Origin: an uncultured Prevotella sp.
Lineage (GTDB): Bacteria; Bacteroidota; Bacteroidia; Bacteroidales; Bacteroidaceae
Reading direction: 5' to 3'
Assembly (NCBI GenBank): GCA_905233825.1
Contig: CAJOFE010000027.1
Location: 1-57,044, forward strand
DNA: 57,044 nucleotides
Every line of letters begins with the position of its first letter. The first letter of the stretch is position 1. Positions 30,594 through 38,683 of the stretch are shown piece by piece. The notes beneath the pieces were generated by a model. The model saw nothing but the letters and a program-made list of their open reading frames with translations, did no database searches and was not told the origin of the DNA. Both the position numbers and the translations under genes were made by a program.

Positions 30594-33581
30594 TTATCTC
30601 GTCACGGTTCTGGAAGCCGCGGGAGTGAATTCAAATAAGCTTTCGGTAGAGAGAATAAAACTATAGTGGTGGGGTAGGTTGCCGTCGATGGTATATTGCG
30701 GTAGGGTGCGCTTGCCCCAAGTATCGGCACCGCCTACACCGTGGACATTTAGGTCAATGTTCAGGTTGACGAAGCTTCCACGCTTTATTTCATTCGGGTG
30801 ACGAACGCCTTCCAGATCTTCCTCTCCGTAGTCCCAGGCACGGATGCAAAGCGGCTGAAGACCGGCTATGTGGATTCTTCTTTTTGCATTGCTTATCTCA
30901 AACCAGCGGATGTCGCAACGATTGCCGTTGTCCTGCGGATGGATATACTCGGTTTCATATTCCGATAGTGGCATCTCATATTGGCCGAGGAAGGCGGAGC
31001 CTTTACGATCAGGATAGTTCTCCCAGGGACCGCGACCGTAATAGCGTATCTTCGTATAGTCAGCAGGCAGGCGCATGCGCATGCCGAACTTCGGCATCAC
31101 AGGCCGGTCGGTGGACGTAGGCTGGTAGTCCATATCAACGAGTATGGTGTGATCGTTGATAACGGTGTAGGTCACCTTGACGTCTTTGACCTCTTTCCAC
31201 GTGGCTACGCGCTCGGCAAAGTGGGCTGCGCTCTGGTTGTCGTTCTCGGGCTTCCAGAAGTAGGGCTCCAGCGGGGCTTGCAGCATCTCCTTGCCATCGA
31301 CAATCCACGAGGTGAGGGCATTGCCGGCGATAATAACAGACTCACCCCCTGACCCCTCCCTGCGAGGGAGGGAAGCTGATAGACTCGCGGGTTGCGGCCA
31401 CTCCCATGCCTTGAGCACAAACTGCTCGCGAGCAACCGCAAAACCTTTCGGGGCCCAGGGCTTGTCCTCCTTCAGGCGAGCCGCAACGTTGAGCAGGATT
31501 TCTCCAGTGATGTGCAGGGTGTCATAAGTAATGTCGTACTCGCTGGGGTCGGTGAAGAAGTCGCGGTTGATGATGCGGATTGTGCCGTCAGCGTCGCGCT
31601 CGAACTGCAGGGGCTGATAGACATACTGTACTTCATAGTAATGCGGATGCGGCTTGCGGTCGGGGGCGATGAGGCCATTGATGCAGAACGGCCCGTCGTT
31701 CGGCTTGTCACCGAAGTCCCCGCCGTAGAGGAAAGCCCCCTCCAACCTCCCCCCACTGGGGGAGGCTTTCTCTGCGTCAGGATTCCCCCTCCTTCTGCTT
31801 AGTCCCTGATCCACCCAGTCCCAGACGGCGGCACCGCAGATAGATGAGTCGGCGTAGATGACGTCCCAGTATTCCCGCAGGTTGCCACCAGAGTTACCCA
31901 TGGCATGGGCATATTCGCGCATCATAAAGGGCTTGTCGGTAACCTTCTGAGCCTCTCGGCGCAGGTCGTCGGGATAGAGATAGCTGTCGTCCCAGATGGC
32001 AGAGTAGCGACGGTCGCTGTCATAGAAGGGTGGACGCGTGCTGTCGAGTTCTTTTACCTTATTATACATCGCCTCGATATTCGGTCCCACACTGCCCTCG
32101 TTGCCCAGGCTCCAGAGGATGACACAAGGATGATTGAAGTCGCGCTTCACCAGCGACTCGGCCCTATCTACATGTGCTTTCTGGAAAGTCAGGTCTTCGC
32201 CCATTACCTTGTTGGCATAGCCATAGCCGTGAGTCTCGTGGTTGGCCTCGTCCATGACGTAGATGCCCCAGCGGTCGCAGAGCTCATAGAGGTATTCACG
32301 GTCAGGATAGTGCGAGGTGCGCAGGAAGTTGATGTTGGCCTGCTTCATCAGGCGGATGTCCTCCTCGTAGGTGGCATCATCCACATAGCGGCCAGTAATG
32401 GGGTGGTGGTCGTGACGATTCACGCCGCGCAGTTTCACGTTCTTGCCGTTGATTTTGAAGACCTCGCCCACAATCTCCACCTTTTTCACACCGAAGTGGT
32501 AGTTAAACTCTTCATTGTTCTTGCTATCCTTCATGCCAAGCAGTTGCAAGGTGAAGGGATAGAGCCAAGGCTTCTCGGCAGTCCACAGACGAGGTGGGGT
32601 ATCGTAGTGATATGCCAGTTCTATGGTAATGGTATCGCCAGCAGGCAGTTTCGGAATAACCCCTCTCCCGACCTCCCCCGAGGGGGAGGGGCTCCTATGG
32701 TTAGGATTGACGTTGATGCCATACAGTTCGGGACATGCCATCTGCAGCTGCACCAACAGGTTCTTTGCGGTTTTCTTGCCTGTATTGCATACGGCAATCT
32801 TAGCATTGACTGTGAACTTCGAATAGTCAGCATCGGGAACAGCCGTCACCTGGTAGTCGGCTATATGTACCAGCGGCCTTACCCACAGCTGCACGCTGCG
32901 GAAGATGCCGCTGAGGCGCCAGTAGTCCTGATCCTCCAGATAGCTGCCGTCGCTCCAGCGATAGACCTCTACGGCGAGTTTGTTCTTGCCCTCTCGTAAG
33001 TATTTCGTCACGTCGAACTCCGCCGGCGACATCGAGTTCTGGCTGTAGCCCACCTGCTGACCGTTCACCCAGACGTACATCGCCGAGTGGACGCCGCCGA
33101 AGTGGAGGATAAGATTTTGCGACAGCATCTCCTTCGTCACGTCGAAGAACCTGACATACTGTCCCACGGGGTTGCGGTTTTCGTAGGCTGTCCAGTCCTT
33201 GGGAGGCTCAGTGGTCACCCTTGGGCGGTCTTTCACGAAGGGGTAGTTGATGTTGATATAGATAGGCGTGCCGTAGCCCTGCGTCTGCCAGTTGCCAGGC
33301 ACGGTAATCCTGTCCCACTGGCTCACGTCGTAGTCCTCCTGATAGAATTCCACAGGCCGCTCTTCGGGTTTCCGGCTCCAATGGAAGCGCCATTGCCCGT
33401 CGAGGCTGACAATCTCCTTGCACTCCTTCTCCTTCGAAGGGAGCTGCAGTGTAGCGTGATACGGCAGTTTGTTGATGCCTATGATGGCGGGATTCTCCCA
33501 ATCCCTTTGTTTCTCTTCCTGGGCTTGCGCCTGTATGCCGGTCAGGGTTGCCAGCATCATCATGGTCAATAGTCGCTTCAT
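30594..33581 (-). CDS. lacZ: GH2 beta-galactosidase (LacZ family), exported
   Basis: 995 aa from the ATG at 33581, where a signal peptide begins (MKRLLTMMMLATLTGIQAQAQ). GH2 domains in order: sugar-binding jelly roll (about 60-220), immunoglobulin-like domain (220-345), TIM barrel (345-640) and the C-terminal LacZ small-chain domain (about 700-985). The acid/base Glu is in WSLGNEGS and the nucleophile Glu in MMREYAHAMGNS. It hydrolyses beta-galactosides in the periplasm. Three GC-rich palindromes are inserted in frame: 32669-32700, 31731-31770 and 31341-31380, giving low-complexity peptides (SPSPSGEVGRG, ASPSGGRLEGA, SLPRREGSGGES) where homologues have short loops. Both catalytic regions are intact. 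Part of the PUL that starts at 41992. Confidence 0.93.
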   Translation of the reverse strand: MKRLLTMMMLATLTGIQAQAQEEKQRDWENPAIIGINKLPYHATLQLPSKEKECKEIVSLDGQWRFHWSRKPEERPVEFYQEDYDVSQWDRITVPGNWQTQGYGTPIYININYPFVKDRPRVTTEPPKDWTAYENRNPVGQYVRFFDVTKEMLSQNLILHFGGVHSAMYVWVNGQQVGYSQNSMSPAEFDVTKYLREGKNKLAVEVYRWSDGSYLEDQDYWRLSGIFRSVQLWVRPLVHIADYQVTAVPDADYSKFTVNAKIAVCNTGKKTAKNLLVQLQMACPELYGINVNPNHRSPSPSGEVGRGVIPKLPAGDTITIELAYHYDTPPRLWTAEKPWLYPFTLQLLGMKDSKNNEEFNYHFGVKKVEIVGEVFKINGKNVKLRGVNRHDHHPITGRYVDDATYEEDIRLMKQANINFLRTSHYPDREYLYELCDRWGIYVMDEANHETHGYGYANKVMGEDLTFQKAHVDRAESLVKRDFNHPCVILWSLGNEGSVGPNIEAMYNKVKELDSTRPPFYDSDRRYSAIWDDSYLYPDDLRREAQKVTDKPFMMREYAHAMGNSGGNLREYWDVIYADSSICGAAVWDWVDQGLSRRRGNPDAEKASPSGGRLEGAFLYGGDFGDKPNDGPFCINGLIAPDRKPHPHYYEVQYVYQPLQFERDADGTIRIINRDFFTDPSEYDITYDTLHITGEILLNVAARLKEDKPWAPKGFAVAREQFVLKAWEWPQPASLSASLPRREGSGGESVIIAGNALTSWIVDGKEMLQAPLEPYFWKPENDNQSAAHFAERVATWKEVKDVKVTYTVINDHTILVDMDYQPTSTDRPVMPKFGMRMRLPADYTKIRYYGRGPWENYPDRKGSAFLGQYEMPLSEYETEYIHPQDNGNRCDIRWFEISNAKRRIHIAGLQPLCIRAWDYGEEDLEGVRHPNEIKRGSFVNLNIDLNVHGVGGADTWGKRTLPQYTIDGNLPHHYSFILSTESLFEFTPAASRTVTR
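31341..31380. repeat. GC-rich palindromic insert A in lacZ
   Basis: CCCTCCC (31354-31360), 5 nt, GGGAGGG (31366-31372), preceded by CTCACCCCCTGAC. In frame, it encodes a low-complexity Ser/Arg/Gly segment at about residues 733-748. Confidence 0.7.
31731..31770. repeat. GC-rich palindromic insert B in lacZ
   Basis: CCTCCCCC (31746-31753), CACT, GGGGGAGG (31758-31765). Outer arms GAAAGCC (31731-31737) and GGCTTTC (31764-31770) also pair. It lies between the conserved WDWVDQGL and YGGDFGDKPND of the enzyme, where E. coli LacZ has a shorter loop. Confidence 0.75.
32669..32700. repeat. GC-rich palindromic insert C in lacZ
   Basis: CCTCCCCC (32672-32679), GA, GGGGGAGG (32682-32689), flanked by CCCTCTCCCGA. 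It encodes SPSPSGEVGRG near residue 300, in the immunoglobulin-like domain. Confidence 0.75.
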
Positions 33582-33606
33582 AAAGTCTTTTGTTAGATTT
33601 CTGTTG

Positions 33607-33666
33607 CAAAGATACAAAATAATTCATCATTCATCATTCATAATTCACAATTATTTTTTATCTTTG
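33607..33666. promoter_or_regulatory. Divergent -7 boxes for lacZ and the alpha/beta hydrolase gene
   Basis: TATCTTTG on the minus strand (33614-33607) faces lacZ; the same octamer on the plus strand (33659-33666) faces the hydrolase gene. No TTTG at the ideal -33 distance for either. Confidence 0.5.
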
Positions 33667-33682
33667 CACAAAACTTCGCGAT

Positions 33683-34831
33683 ATGAAAACATTTCTTCTT
33701 GTGTGTGCCATGTGGGGCCTCATGACGGGCAGCACGATGGCGCAGCAACGTGAAAAATATGAGTTCCAGCGTAACCTGCCCGTCTATGCTGACTCGCTGC
33801 TGAAAGACCTCACCTATCCGCTGGCGTGGGGGAACAGTAGCATCAGGAATTTCAAGAAGTGGAAGAAGGCTGCCCGTCAGAAGGTCTTCGATTGCATGCT
33901 CGCACCTCCTCCAGCCCCTCTTGCCTCTTCTCCACTCACCACGCTGTATGAGGAGCATCGCAACGGCTACACTGCCCGGAAGATAGTGATGCGCCTTAGC
34001 CGCTATTACTCCGTCCCTGCCTATGTGCTCATCCCCGATGGGGAAGGGCCTTTCTCTGCCATCAATGTGCTGCACGACCACGGTGCTCATCTCTATATAG
34101 GAAAGGAGAAGGTTGTCCGTCCCCTCAGCTGCGAGGATTCGACGGTGATCAGGGATGCCGATGAATGGGTGGCAGGCTATGGTGGTCAGTATCTGGGTGA
34201 TTATCTGGCGCAGCATGGCTATGTGGTGTTTGCTGCCGATGCTCCGATGTGGGGCGAGCGTGGACAGAAAGAAGGTCCCAAGCGCGAGAAGTACGACATC
34301 ATTGCTGGCAACATGATGATGTATGGAGTGGATTTGTCTGCCTATATGATCTACGATGATATCAGCGGTACCGAGATTCTGGCTCAGATGCCTGAGGTCG
34401 ATGCTACCCGTATTGGCTGTACGGGATGGTCGATGGGAGCCTATCGTGCCTGGATGCTTGCTGCCCTAAGTGATCGTATCAAGGCAGCTGCTTCCGTCTG
34501 TTGGCTCACCACCACCGACGAGCAGCTCAGTTTCAAGTATAGTCGTACGGAGAACGGTGGTTTTGCCAATTGCCTGCCTGGTCTGCGTCGCTGGTTAGAC
34601 TATCCGCATATTGCCTCGATAGCCTGTCCGAAACCGATGCTCTTCATCAATGGTAGTCAGGACAAGCTCTTCCCGGTGGCAGGTGTGGAGAAAGCCTTTC
34701 GCATCATGCACGACGTATGGAAGAGCCAAGGTGCCGATGACAAGTTGGAAACGGAACTGTGGGACATGCCCCATAGCTGCCCTGTAGAGGCTCAGGAGCG
34801 TGTGCTGCGCTTCTTCCAGCAGCACCTTTAG
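33683..34831 (+). CDS. Exported alpha/beta hydrolase, acetylxylan-esterase/dienelactone-hydrolase-like
   Basis: 382 aa. Signal peptide at residues 1-20 (ends STMAQ). The alpha/beta-hydrolase triad is visible: nucleophile Ser250 in GWSMG, Asp327 in NGSQDKLF and His364 in MPHSCP. A segment before the core (YVLIPDGEGPFSAINVLHDHG, then APMWGERG) is like the large esterases of polysaccharide-utilisation loci. It probably removes acyl groups from a glycan in the periplasm; the substrate is not shown. It is transcribed opposite to its PUL neighbours. Residues 73-87 (LAPPPAPLASSPLTT) are low complexity and may be a decayed insert of the type seen in lacZ. Confidence 0.78.
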   Translation: MKTFLLVCAMWGLMTGSTMAQQREKYEFQRNLPVYADSLLKDLTYPLAWGNSSIRNFKKWKKAARQKVFDCMLAPPPAPLASSPLTTLYEEHRNGYTARKIVMRLSRYYSVPAYVLIPDGEGPFSAINVLHDHGAHLYIGKEKVVRPLSCEDSTVIRDADEWVAGYGGQYLGDYLAQHGYVVFAADAPMWGERGQKEGPKREKYDIIAGNMMMYGVDLSAYMIYDDISGTEILAQMPEVDATRIGCTGWSMGAYRAWMLAALSDRIKAAASVCWLTTTDEQLSFKYSRTENGGFANCLPGLRRWLDYPHIASIACPKPMLFINGSQDKLFPVAGVEKAFRIMHDVWKSQGADDKLETELWDMPHSCPVEAQERVLRFFQQHL

Positions 34832-34840
34832 AGTTTGGAT

Positions 34841-34881
34841 AAAACGATGAGCGAGCCGTAGTAAAACGACCCGCTCATTTT
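34841..34881. terminator. Hairpin between convergent hydrolase and PUL genes
   Basis: ATGAGCG (34847-34853) and CGCTCAT (34872-34878) with flanking AAAA and TTTT. It lies 10 bp after the hydrolase stop. Confidence 0.5.
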
Positions 34882-34901
34882 AAATGTCAAGGGAAAGATG
34901 A

Positions 34902-36251
34902 TTACTTCTGCATCATCTTCTTACCATTGATAATTACGATGCCCTTGTAGTTCTTGTCAACCTGCTGGCCAGAGAGGTTGTAGATGACGTTGCTCTGAGC
35001 CGTCGTGTTCTTCACAGAGTGGATGTTGGCAGCATCAGCGAAGAAGAGCTTAATCGGCATGTAGCCACTGCCAGTGAAGAGCAGGTGCTTTTCGAGCAGA
35101 GTAGCTACGAGGTTGGGCTGTCCGGCCAGGTCAACCTTGAGGGTGAGGGTGCCGTCGCCATTGTCGGAAAGCAGTTCATTGCCGGGCTGGATGTCGCCAC
35201 CTACCCATTCTACGTCCCACCAGCCGTTGGTGATGCGAATCTGATACCAGTCGGCCTGCGGCTGCAGCTGCAGGTAGAACGGGGTGGTCATCATCTTGTC
35301 CCAAGTAGCCTGCGGAATCTCAGCGATGCACTCATTAGCACCGTCGTGGCCCTCAAGGGCGAAACGATAGATGCCATTCCAGTTGACAACATCGGTTGCA
35401 GTGTTTGTCCAAATGTCGTTGCTCACGGCAGAACCACCGCCATTACCGCCCAGAATAACTACCTCAGCGTCATCGACAGTGATTGATACTTTTGCATCAC
35501 CTGTCTCATCGAAGTAGAAACCGCTGGCAGTCATCTTAGAACCATTGGCATTTACAATGTACTTACAATCCTTGAATACAGGGAACTTGATAACGCCAAG
35601 ACCGGCATCGCCATAGCCCTTGCCAGTTTCGCCCTTTGCATTGACGGTTTCATCTAAGTTGTAAGTTTCACCGATGATGTACTGCTCAGGCCAGAGTACG
35701 CTGGTGATACCAGCTTCCTTCAACCAATTGTACTCACCAGCACCCTTCAGTTCATAAGTGTAAACACCAGCGCCGGTAGGCAGTACGCCATTCTTCCAGT
35801 AAGCAGAGAAAACGTATCCAATGGCTTCACCCTCTTCAAACACAGTATAAGATTTGTTGGAAGATGAATTCTGGAATACATAAAGATAACCATCCTTGGC
35901 GACTTCAAATACGAAGAATGCACCACCTGCAGGGGCAACGAGTGTTGATGAAGGTACACCACCATCAGCATCCTTAGGGTTAGTGTTTCCTTGCAAGCCA
36001 CCGTTGATGGAGGCGTCGCCTACGCTAATTGTGCCAATAGATGATGACTTGTAATCATCGTCAGCACCAATCTTAGCCACCACGCTTGCGGTCTTACCGA
36101 TGACGGTTCCGCCAACGACTGCAATCTTGTCGCTTGAGAGACCTATAGCAGCGAAGTCAGCGTTCTCGTCTGCATTGAATGCACAGAACTCCTGAGCGTT
36201 TACACTCATTGTGGCTACGAGAGCCACAGCACTAAGTAGAATTTTTCTCAT
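34902..36251 (-). CDS. Exported PUL protein with C-terminal sorting-like tail, SusE/F position
   Basis: 449 aa with a signal peptide (MRKILLSAVALVATMSVNAQ). Beta-rich; two halves separated by a Gly/Ser linker (GGNGGGSAVSND, about residue 270). The second half (IYRFALEGHDGANECIAEIPQATWDKM...FYLQLQPQADWYQIRITNGWW) looks like a carbohydrate-binding or SusE/F-like beta-sandwich with many Trp. The C-terminal NVIYNLSGQQVDKNYKGIVI plus Lys-rich end matches the sorting tail frequent in Prevotella exported proteins. Last gene of the susC-susD unit. A glycan-binding surface role is inferred from position and composition only. Confidence 0.65.
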   Translation of the reverse strand: MRKILLSAVALVATMSVNAQEFCAFNADENADFAAIGLSSDKIAVVGGTVIGKTASVVAKIGADDDYKSSSIGTISVGDASINGGLQGNTNPKDADGGVPSSTLVAPAGGAFFVFEVAKDGYLYVFQNSSSNKSYTVFEEGEAIGYVFSAYWKNGVLPTGAGVYTYELKGAGEYNWLKEAGITSVLWPEQYIIGETYNLDETVNAKGETGKGYGDAGLGVIKFPVFKDCKYIVNANGSKMTASGFYFDETGDAKVSITVDDAEVVILGGNGGGSAVSNDIWTNTATDVVNWNGIYRFALEGHDGANECIAEIPQATWDKMMTTPFYLQLQPQADWYQIRITNGWWDVEWVGGDIQPGNELLSDNGDGTLTLKVDLAGQPNLVATLLEKHLLFTGSGYMPIKLFFADAANIHSVKNTTAQSNVIYNLSGQQVDKNYKGIVIINGKKMMQK

Positions 36252-36356
36252 AACTTTAAAGTTTTGAATGTGAATAATGTGTTGTTAAATATTTAACATA
36301 GAGTGAGAGCCGGCATGATCGGTACCGGCTCTCACCGGAATGTTCCAGAGGTGTGC

Positions 36357-36812
36357 TTATTTCTTGCCTTTGAACTCGTATTTGAACTCATAGTTCTTAC
36401 GGCCCACTCGCTGTGAACGTGTGAAGTTTGTAGTCATGTTGCCTGCTTCATCGATTCTTCCGGAGAAGGCAACACCCAGCTTGTTGGCATCGCTGACGGT
36501 CTGGTTGAAGAACTGATAGCCATTGTTGGCGTGAAACACGTTGGCAATGGATGTAGCATCAAGCGATGCATCTGGGCAGGAGAAGGTGACATCGGTAGCG
36601 TTGGTACCTGCAGCTGCCAGCGTAATGGTGCCGGCGAAGGTCTCAACCGTACCATCATCACTGGTACGTGTCCACTCTCCCGTGTAGGTTCCTGCAGATC
36701 CCTGCTCAGCCGATGAACTGAAGCTGTAAGACGGATCGTCGTCGTCGCCACAGGCCACGAAGGTGCATCCTAATGCGAGCACTGCAATGACTGAATATAT
36801 AAACTTTTTCAT
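36357..36812 (-). CDS. Small PUL-associated lipoprotein
   Basis: 151 aa with a lipobox FVAC (Cys21) followed by GDDDD, the Asp-rich stretch that often accompanies surface-exposed Bacteroidota lipoproteins. The rest is a single small beta domain (GTYTGEWTRTSDDGTVETFAGTITL ... GRIDEAGNMTTNF). No family recognised. It sits between susD (36-bp gap) and the SusE/F-position gene, so it is probably part of the same glycan-binding surface complex. Confidence 0.65.
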   Translation of the reverse strand: MKKFIYSVIAVLALGCTFVACGDDDDPSYSFSSSAEQGSAGTYTGEWTRTSDDGTVETFAGTITLAAAGTNATDVTFSCPDASLDATSIANVFHANNGYQFFNQTVSDANKLGVAFSGRIDEAGNMTTNFTRSQRVGRKNYEFKYEFKGKK

Positions 36813-36847
36813 AATTCTAAACTCTTAACTCTAAACTCTAAATTCAA

Positions 36848-38643
36848 TTAATATCCCGGGTTCTGGTCTTCCTGAGAGATACCGGTGTTGGCACTGATCT
36901 CGTTGGCAGGAATCGGACGATACCACTTCACTTCACCCTTGTTGTTGGCCATGGCAGCAGCGTCGGAAATATACTCGCTGAACTGTACGTTGTAACGAAC
37001 CAGCTGCTTGGTACGGCGCAGATCCATCCAGCGGTGTCCCTCAGCATATAGCTCACGTGCACGTTCATCGAGGATGAGGTCGATATCCTTCAAAGTGAAG
37101 CTGCCAGTAGTGGAGTATTCGGGCTGGTAGGTGCCGAAAGAGCTAAGGGCAGCAAGACCGGCACGACCGCGAACGGCGTTGATCTTATCCAGAGCCTGAG
37201 CCTGCTGGCCAGCCATCAGATAGGCCTCGGCAGCTACGAGATACATGTCGCTGACGTGGAACACCATGATGTCGCGGTAGTTATTGGCCTCATCGGTGAA
37301 ATCGGCAGCAGCGTCGTCGAACTTCTTCACGCAGGCACCATTGTTGACTTGGCAACGCCCTTATCATCCTGAACGTATACCCAGTTGGTAACCTGTGGCA
37401 GTGTCAGCAGAGAGATGCGGACGTCAGAGTTGCAGTACTTGTCCTTGTCGGCAATCAGCTGGCTCTCATGGGCGTTAATCCAAGCCTGAACCTCAGCCTC
37501 TGTGTAGTAGTAGGGGAAATAGACTCTGGCGATAGCCATTGTGTTCAGCTTGTCCTTCGAATTGTAGTAGGCGTAGTAGCCTTCTGTGCCCCACGTGGGC
37601 TTGCCGCTACCGTCGAACGAAGAGTTGTACATCACCATCATGAAGGTGGCAGCATAGCGATTATCGCCCTTCTCAAAGAGGTACATGCTCTTCTGCGACT
37701 GGCAGTCCTCGGAACTGGCACCTTTGATACCGCTGGCATCGTAGGCACCGTAGTAGCCTCCGAAAGCGCTGTGCATGCTGTGTCCACCATCGATAATGTC
37801 ACCGGGGAATCCGTTGCGCTCATACTGGATGGAGAAGATTTCCTCAGCATTGCCCTCGTTGAAGGGTGACCACTTGTCCTCGAACGACATGGTGAGTCCG
37901 ATGCCGTTGATGGCTTTCTCTGCCCAGGCTGCTGCCTGCTGGAAGTTGCTGGTACCATTAACTGAGTAAGTGCCCTGCAGGGCATCGCCCAGCGTGGTGT
38001 CGAGGTCCCATCCTGCTGCCAGATATACCTTGGCAAGGAGGGCTGCTACAGCCTGCTTCGAGGCCTTGCCGATGTGGCTCTGGTCAGGCAGCGAAGAGCT
38101 GTTGTAGAGACTTGTCAGATCCTCGATAACGGCGCTGTAGATCTCGCTCAGCGGGGTGCGGGGATAGTTCTTCTCGGCGCTGTTGATATAGTCTGTGATA
38201 TAGGGCACGCTGCCGAACTGCTGGGTCAGCAGGTAGTAGCCATAGTTGCGGAGGAAACGTGCCTCCTGGCTTAGCTCTGAGTCGGCTCCTGCGTAGGAGA
38301 TGACACCATTCGACAGGTTGATGGTCCTATAGACGTTCGAGTAGAAATTGGTAATATTGCTGTTCTCCGTATTGAAGGTATAGGTGTCGAAGTCCGACAC
38401 GCTCTTGCCACGGGTGTGGATATAGAGGTCGGTACCTCTGGAGAACAGGTCCGGGTTGAATCCGTAGTTCTTCAGGCTGCTGTATGCAGCAGTCAGCAAC
38501 GATGTGGCATCCTTGCCGAAGACATTATCTGCCGTCTGTCCGCCTGCCGACTTGTTCTCAGCTTCCAGGAAATCGCTGCAAGCTGTCAGGGTGAAACCAG
38601 CGAAGAGGGCGGCGATTACTGATAAATATATATTCTTTTTCAT
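36848..38643 (-). pseudogene. susD: SusD/RagB-family glycan-binding lipoprotein, split by a one-base frameshift
   Basis: The N-terminal part starts at 38643 (lipobox LTAC; MKKNIYLSVIAALFAGFTLTACSD) and stops at a TGA at 37329-37327 after VYVQDDKGVAKSTMVPA. The C-terminal part continues in another frame to 36848 (FDDAAADFTDEANNYRDIMVFHVSDMYLVAAEAYLMAG, then RARELYAEGHRWMDLRRT). Inserting one base between 37347 and 37348 gives a continuous GVAKVNNGACVKKFDDA, normal for the family. So one SusD of about 590 aa is broken by a one-base deletion or by a sequencing error. No other damage is seen. A separate short gene starting at a GTG (37330) is a less likely reading. SusD binds glycan at the surface and caps SusC. 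Confidence 0.85.
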
Positions 38644-38683
38644 ATCTTCTTTTATCTTCTTTAAATTCATTAACTCCTAAGTC

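Noticed and set aside
37327..37330. Programmed frameshift, or two separate genes, for susD
   Set aside because: There is no slippery heptamer or downstream pseudoknot that I can see. The C-terminal piece alone lacks a signal peptide and could not work as a SusD. One missing base explains everything.
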